DNA of 13,247 bases. It comes from an uncultured Campylobacter sp. GTDB taxonomy: Bacteria > Campylobacterota > Campylobacteria > Campylobacterales > Campylobacteraceae. Made by a program: the position numbers and the translations under genes. The stretch spans positions 1 through 13,247 of the forward strand of contig NZ_CALHVM010000028.1 in the NCBI RefSeq assembly GCF_938039205.1. The letters run 5' to 3'. Below are positions 13,123 through 13,247 of the stretch, in pieces (the first letter of the stretch is position 1; every line of letters begins with the position of its first letter). The notes below the pieces were generated by a model, which saw only the letters and a list, made by a program, of their open reading frames with translations, did not search any database and had not been told where the DNA came from.

Positions 13123-13247
13123 TTATTTTCTATCCTTTCTAAAAAACTCAACTATCATCTTTTGATTACATACTTCCAAATACTTCTCCCTACCGCTATC
13201 GCAAGATATCCCGTATCCTCTCGACTCGCTTCCAAAAGCCTTTATAA
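13123..13247 (-). CDS. C-terminal 40 residues of a convergent gene (start outside window)
   Basis: On the minus strand an open frame enters from the right edge and ends at TAA (13123-13125). The visible peptide reads IKAFGSESRGYGISCDSGRE, then KYLEVCNQKMIVEFFRKDRK. Its mixed composition, absence of stops for 40 codons while the other minus-strand frames are closed, and placement opposite the operon terminator suggest a genuine gene end. Two cysteines eleven residues apart might form a disulfide. The family cannot be recognised from so short a piece. The bases between 13088 and 13122 hold nothing identifiable. Confidence 0.5.
   Translation of the reverse strand, partial: IKAFGSESRGYGISCDSGREKYLEVCNQKMIVEFFRKDRK

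Noticed and set aside
1..13247. CRISPR arrays, tRNA/rRNA genes, insertion sequences, prophage genes
   Set aside because: None were seen: no regularly spaced repeats, no cloverleaf-like runs, no transposase or integrase motifs.

Overview
The window is dense, low-to-moderate GC bacterial DNA. It has strong TATAAT-type -10 boxes with no clear -35, very frequent AAATTT words, a DUF1104-like exported protein and compact operons. Together these point to a Campylobacterota genome, most likely a Campylobacter of the oral/non-thermophilic group such as the showae/rectus/curvus type. The genus is inferred from style and gene families, not from a marker gene.

Left part (1-4641), nearly all on the minus strand: the N-terminal 263 residues of an unrecognised protein running off the left edge (1-790); a histidine kinase (1030-2202) and its OmpR-type response regulator (2341-3003); a small exported DUF1104-like protein with a metal-ligand-like tail (3265-3747); and an M23/LytM peptidoglycan peptidase (3802-4641). 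The 260 bases upstream of the regulator carry a hairpin terminator, a run of nine AAATTT elements that may bend the DNA, and a -10 box. Middle part (4707-5638): an exported SYLF/Ysc84-domain protein on the plus strand faces a 69-residue acidic protein on the minus strand, with overlapping terminators between them.

Right part (5799-13087), all plus strand, is the main interest. A Fur-family regulator (5799-6236) is followed by a perfect 8+8 palindrome (6253-6273). Next come nine tightly packed genes, with three ATGA overlaps, two 17-base overlaps and gaps of at most 22 bases, closed by a hairpin at 13054-13087. In order they are: an HMA2-like small protein, a ferritin-like protein with a C-terminal glycine-rich anchor, a YtxH-like protein with a histone-H1-like lysine tail, two small glycine-rich membrane proteins, a P1B-type ATPase of the FezB/P1B-6 type (SCA in place of CPC), an AGCS alanine/glycine symporter, a two-helix protein with His-x13-His in its second helix, and a ModD-like phosphoribosyltransferase homologue.

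The most economical reading is a ferrosome (fez) locus: an iron-responsive regulator, an ATPase that would load iron into a membrane compartment, and several glycine-zipper membrane proteins that could build or coat it. The fez assignment is inference from family knowledge. The accessory genes (ferritin-like, H1-like tail, bis-His, AGCS, ModD) look like a lineage-specific extension. Beyond the terminator, the last 125 bases hold the C-terminal end of a convergent minus-strand gene.
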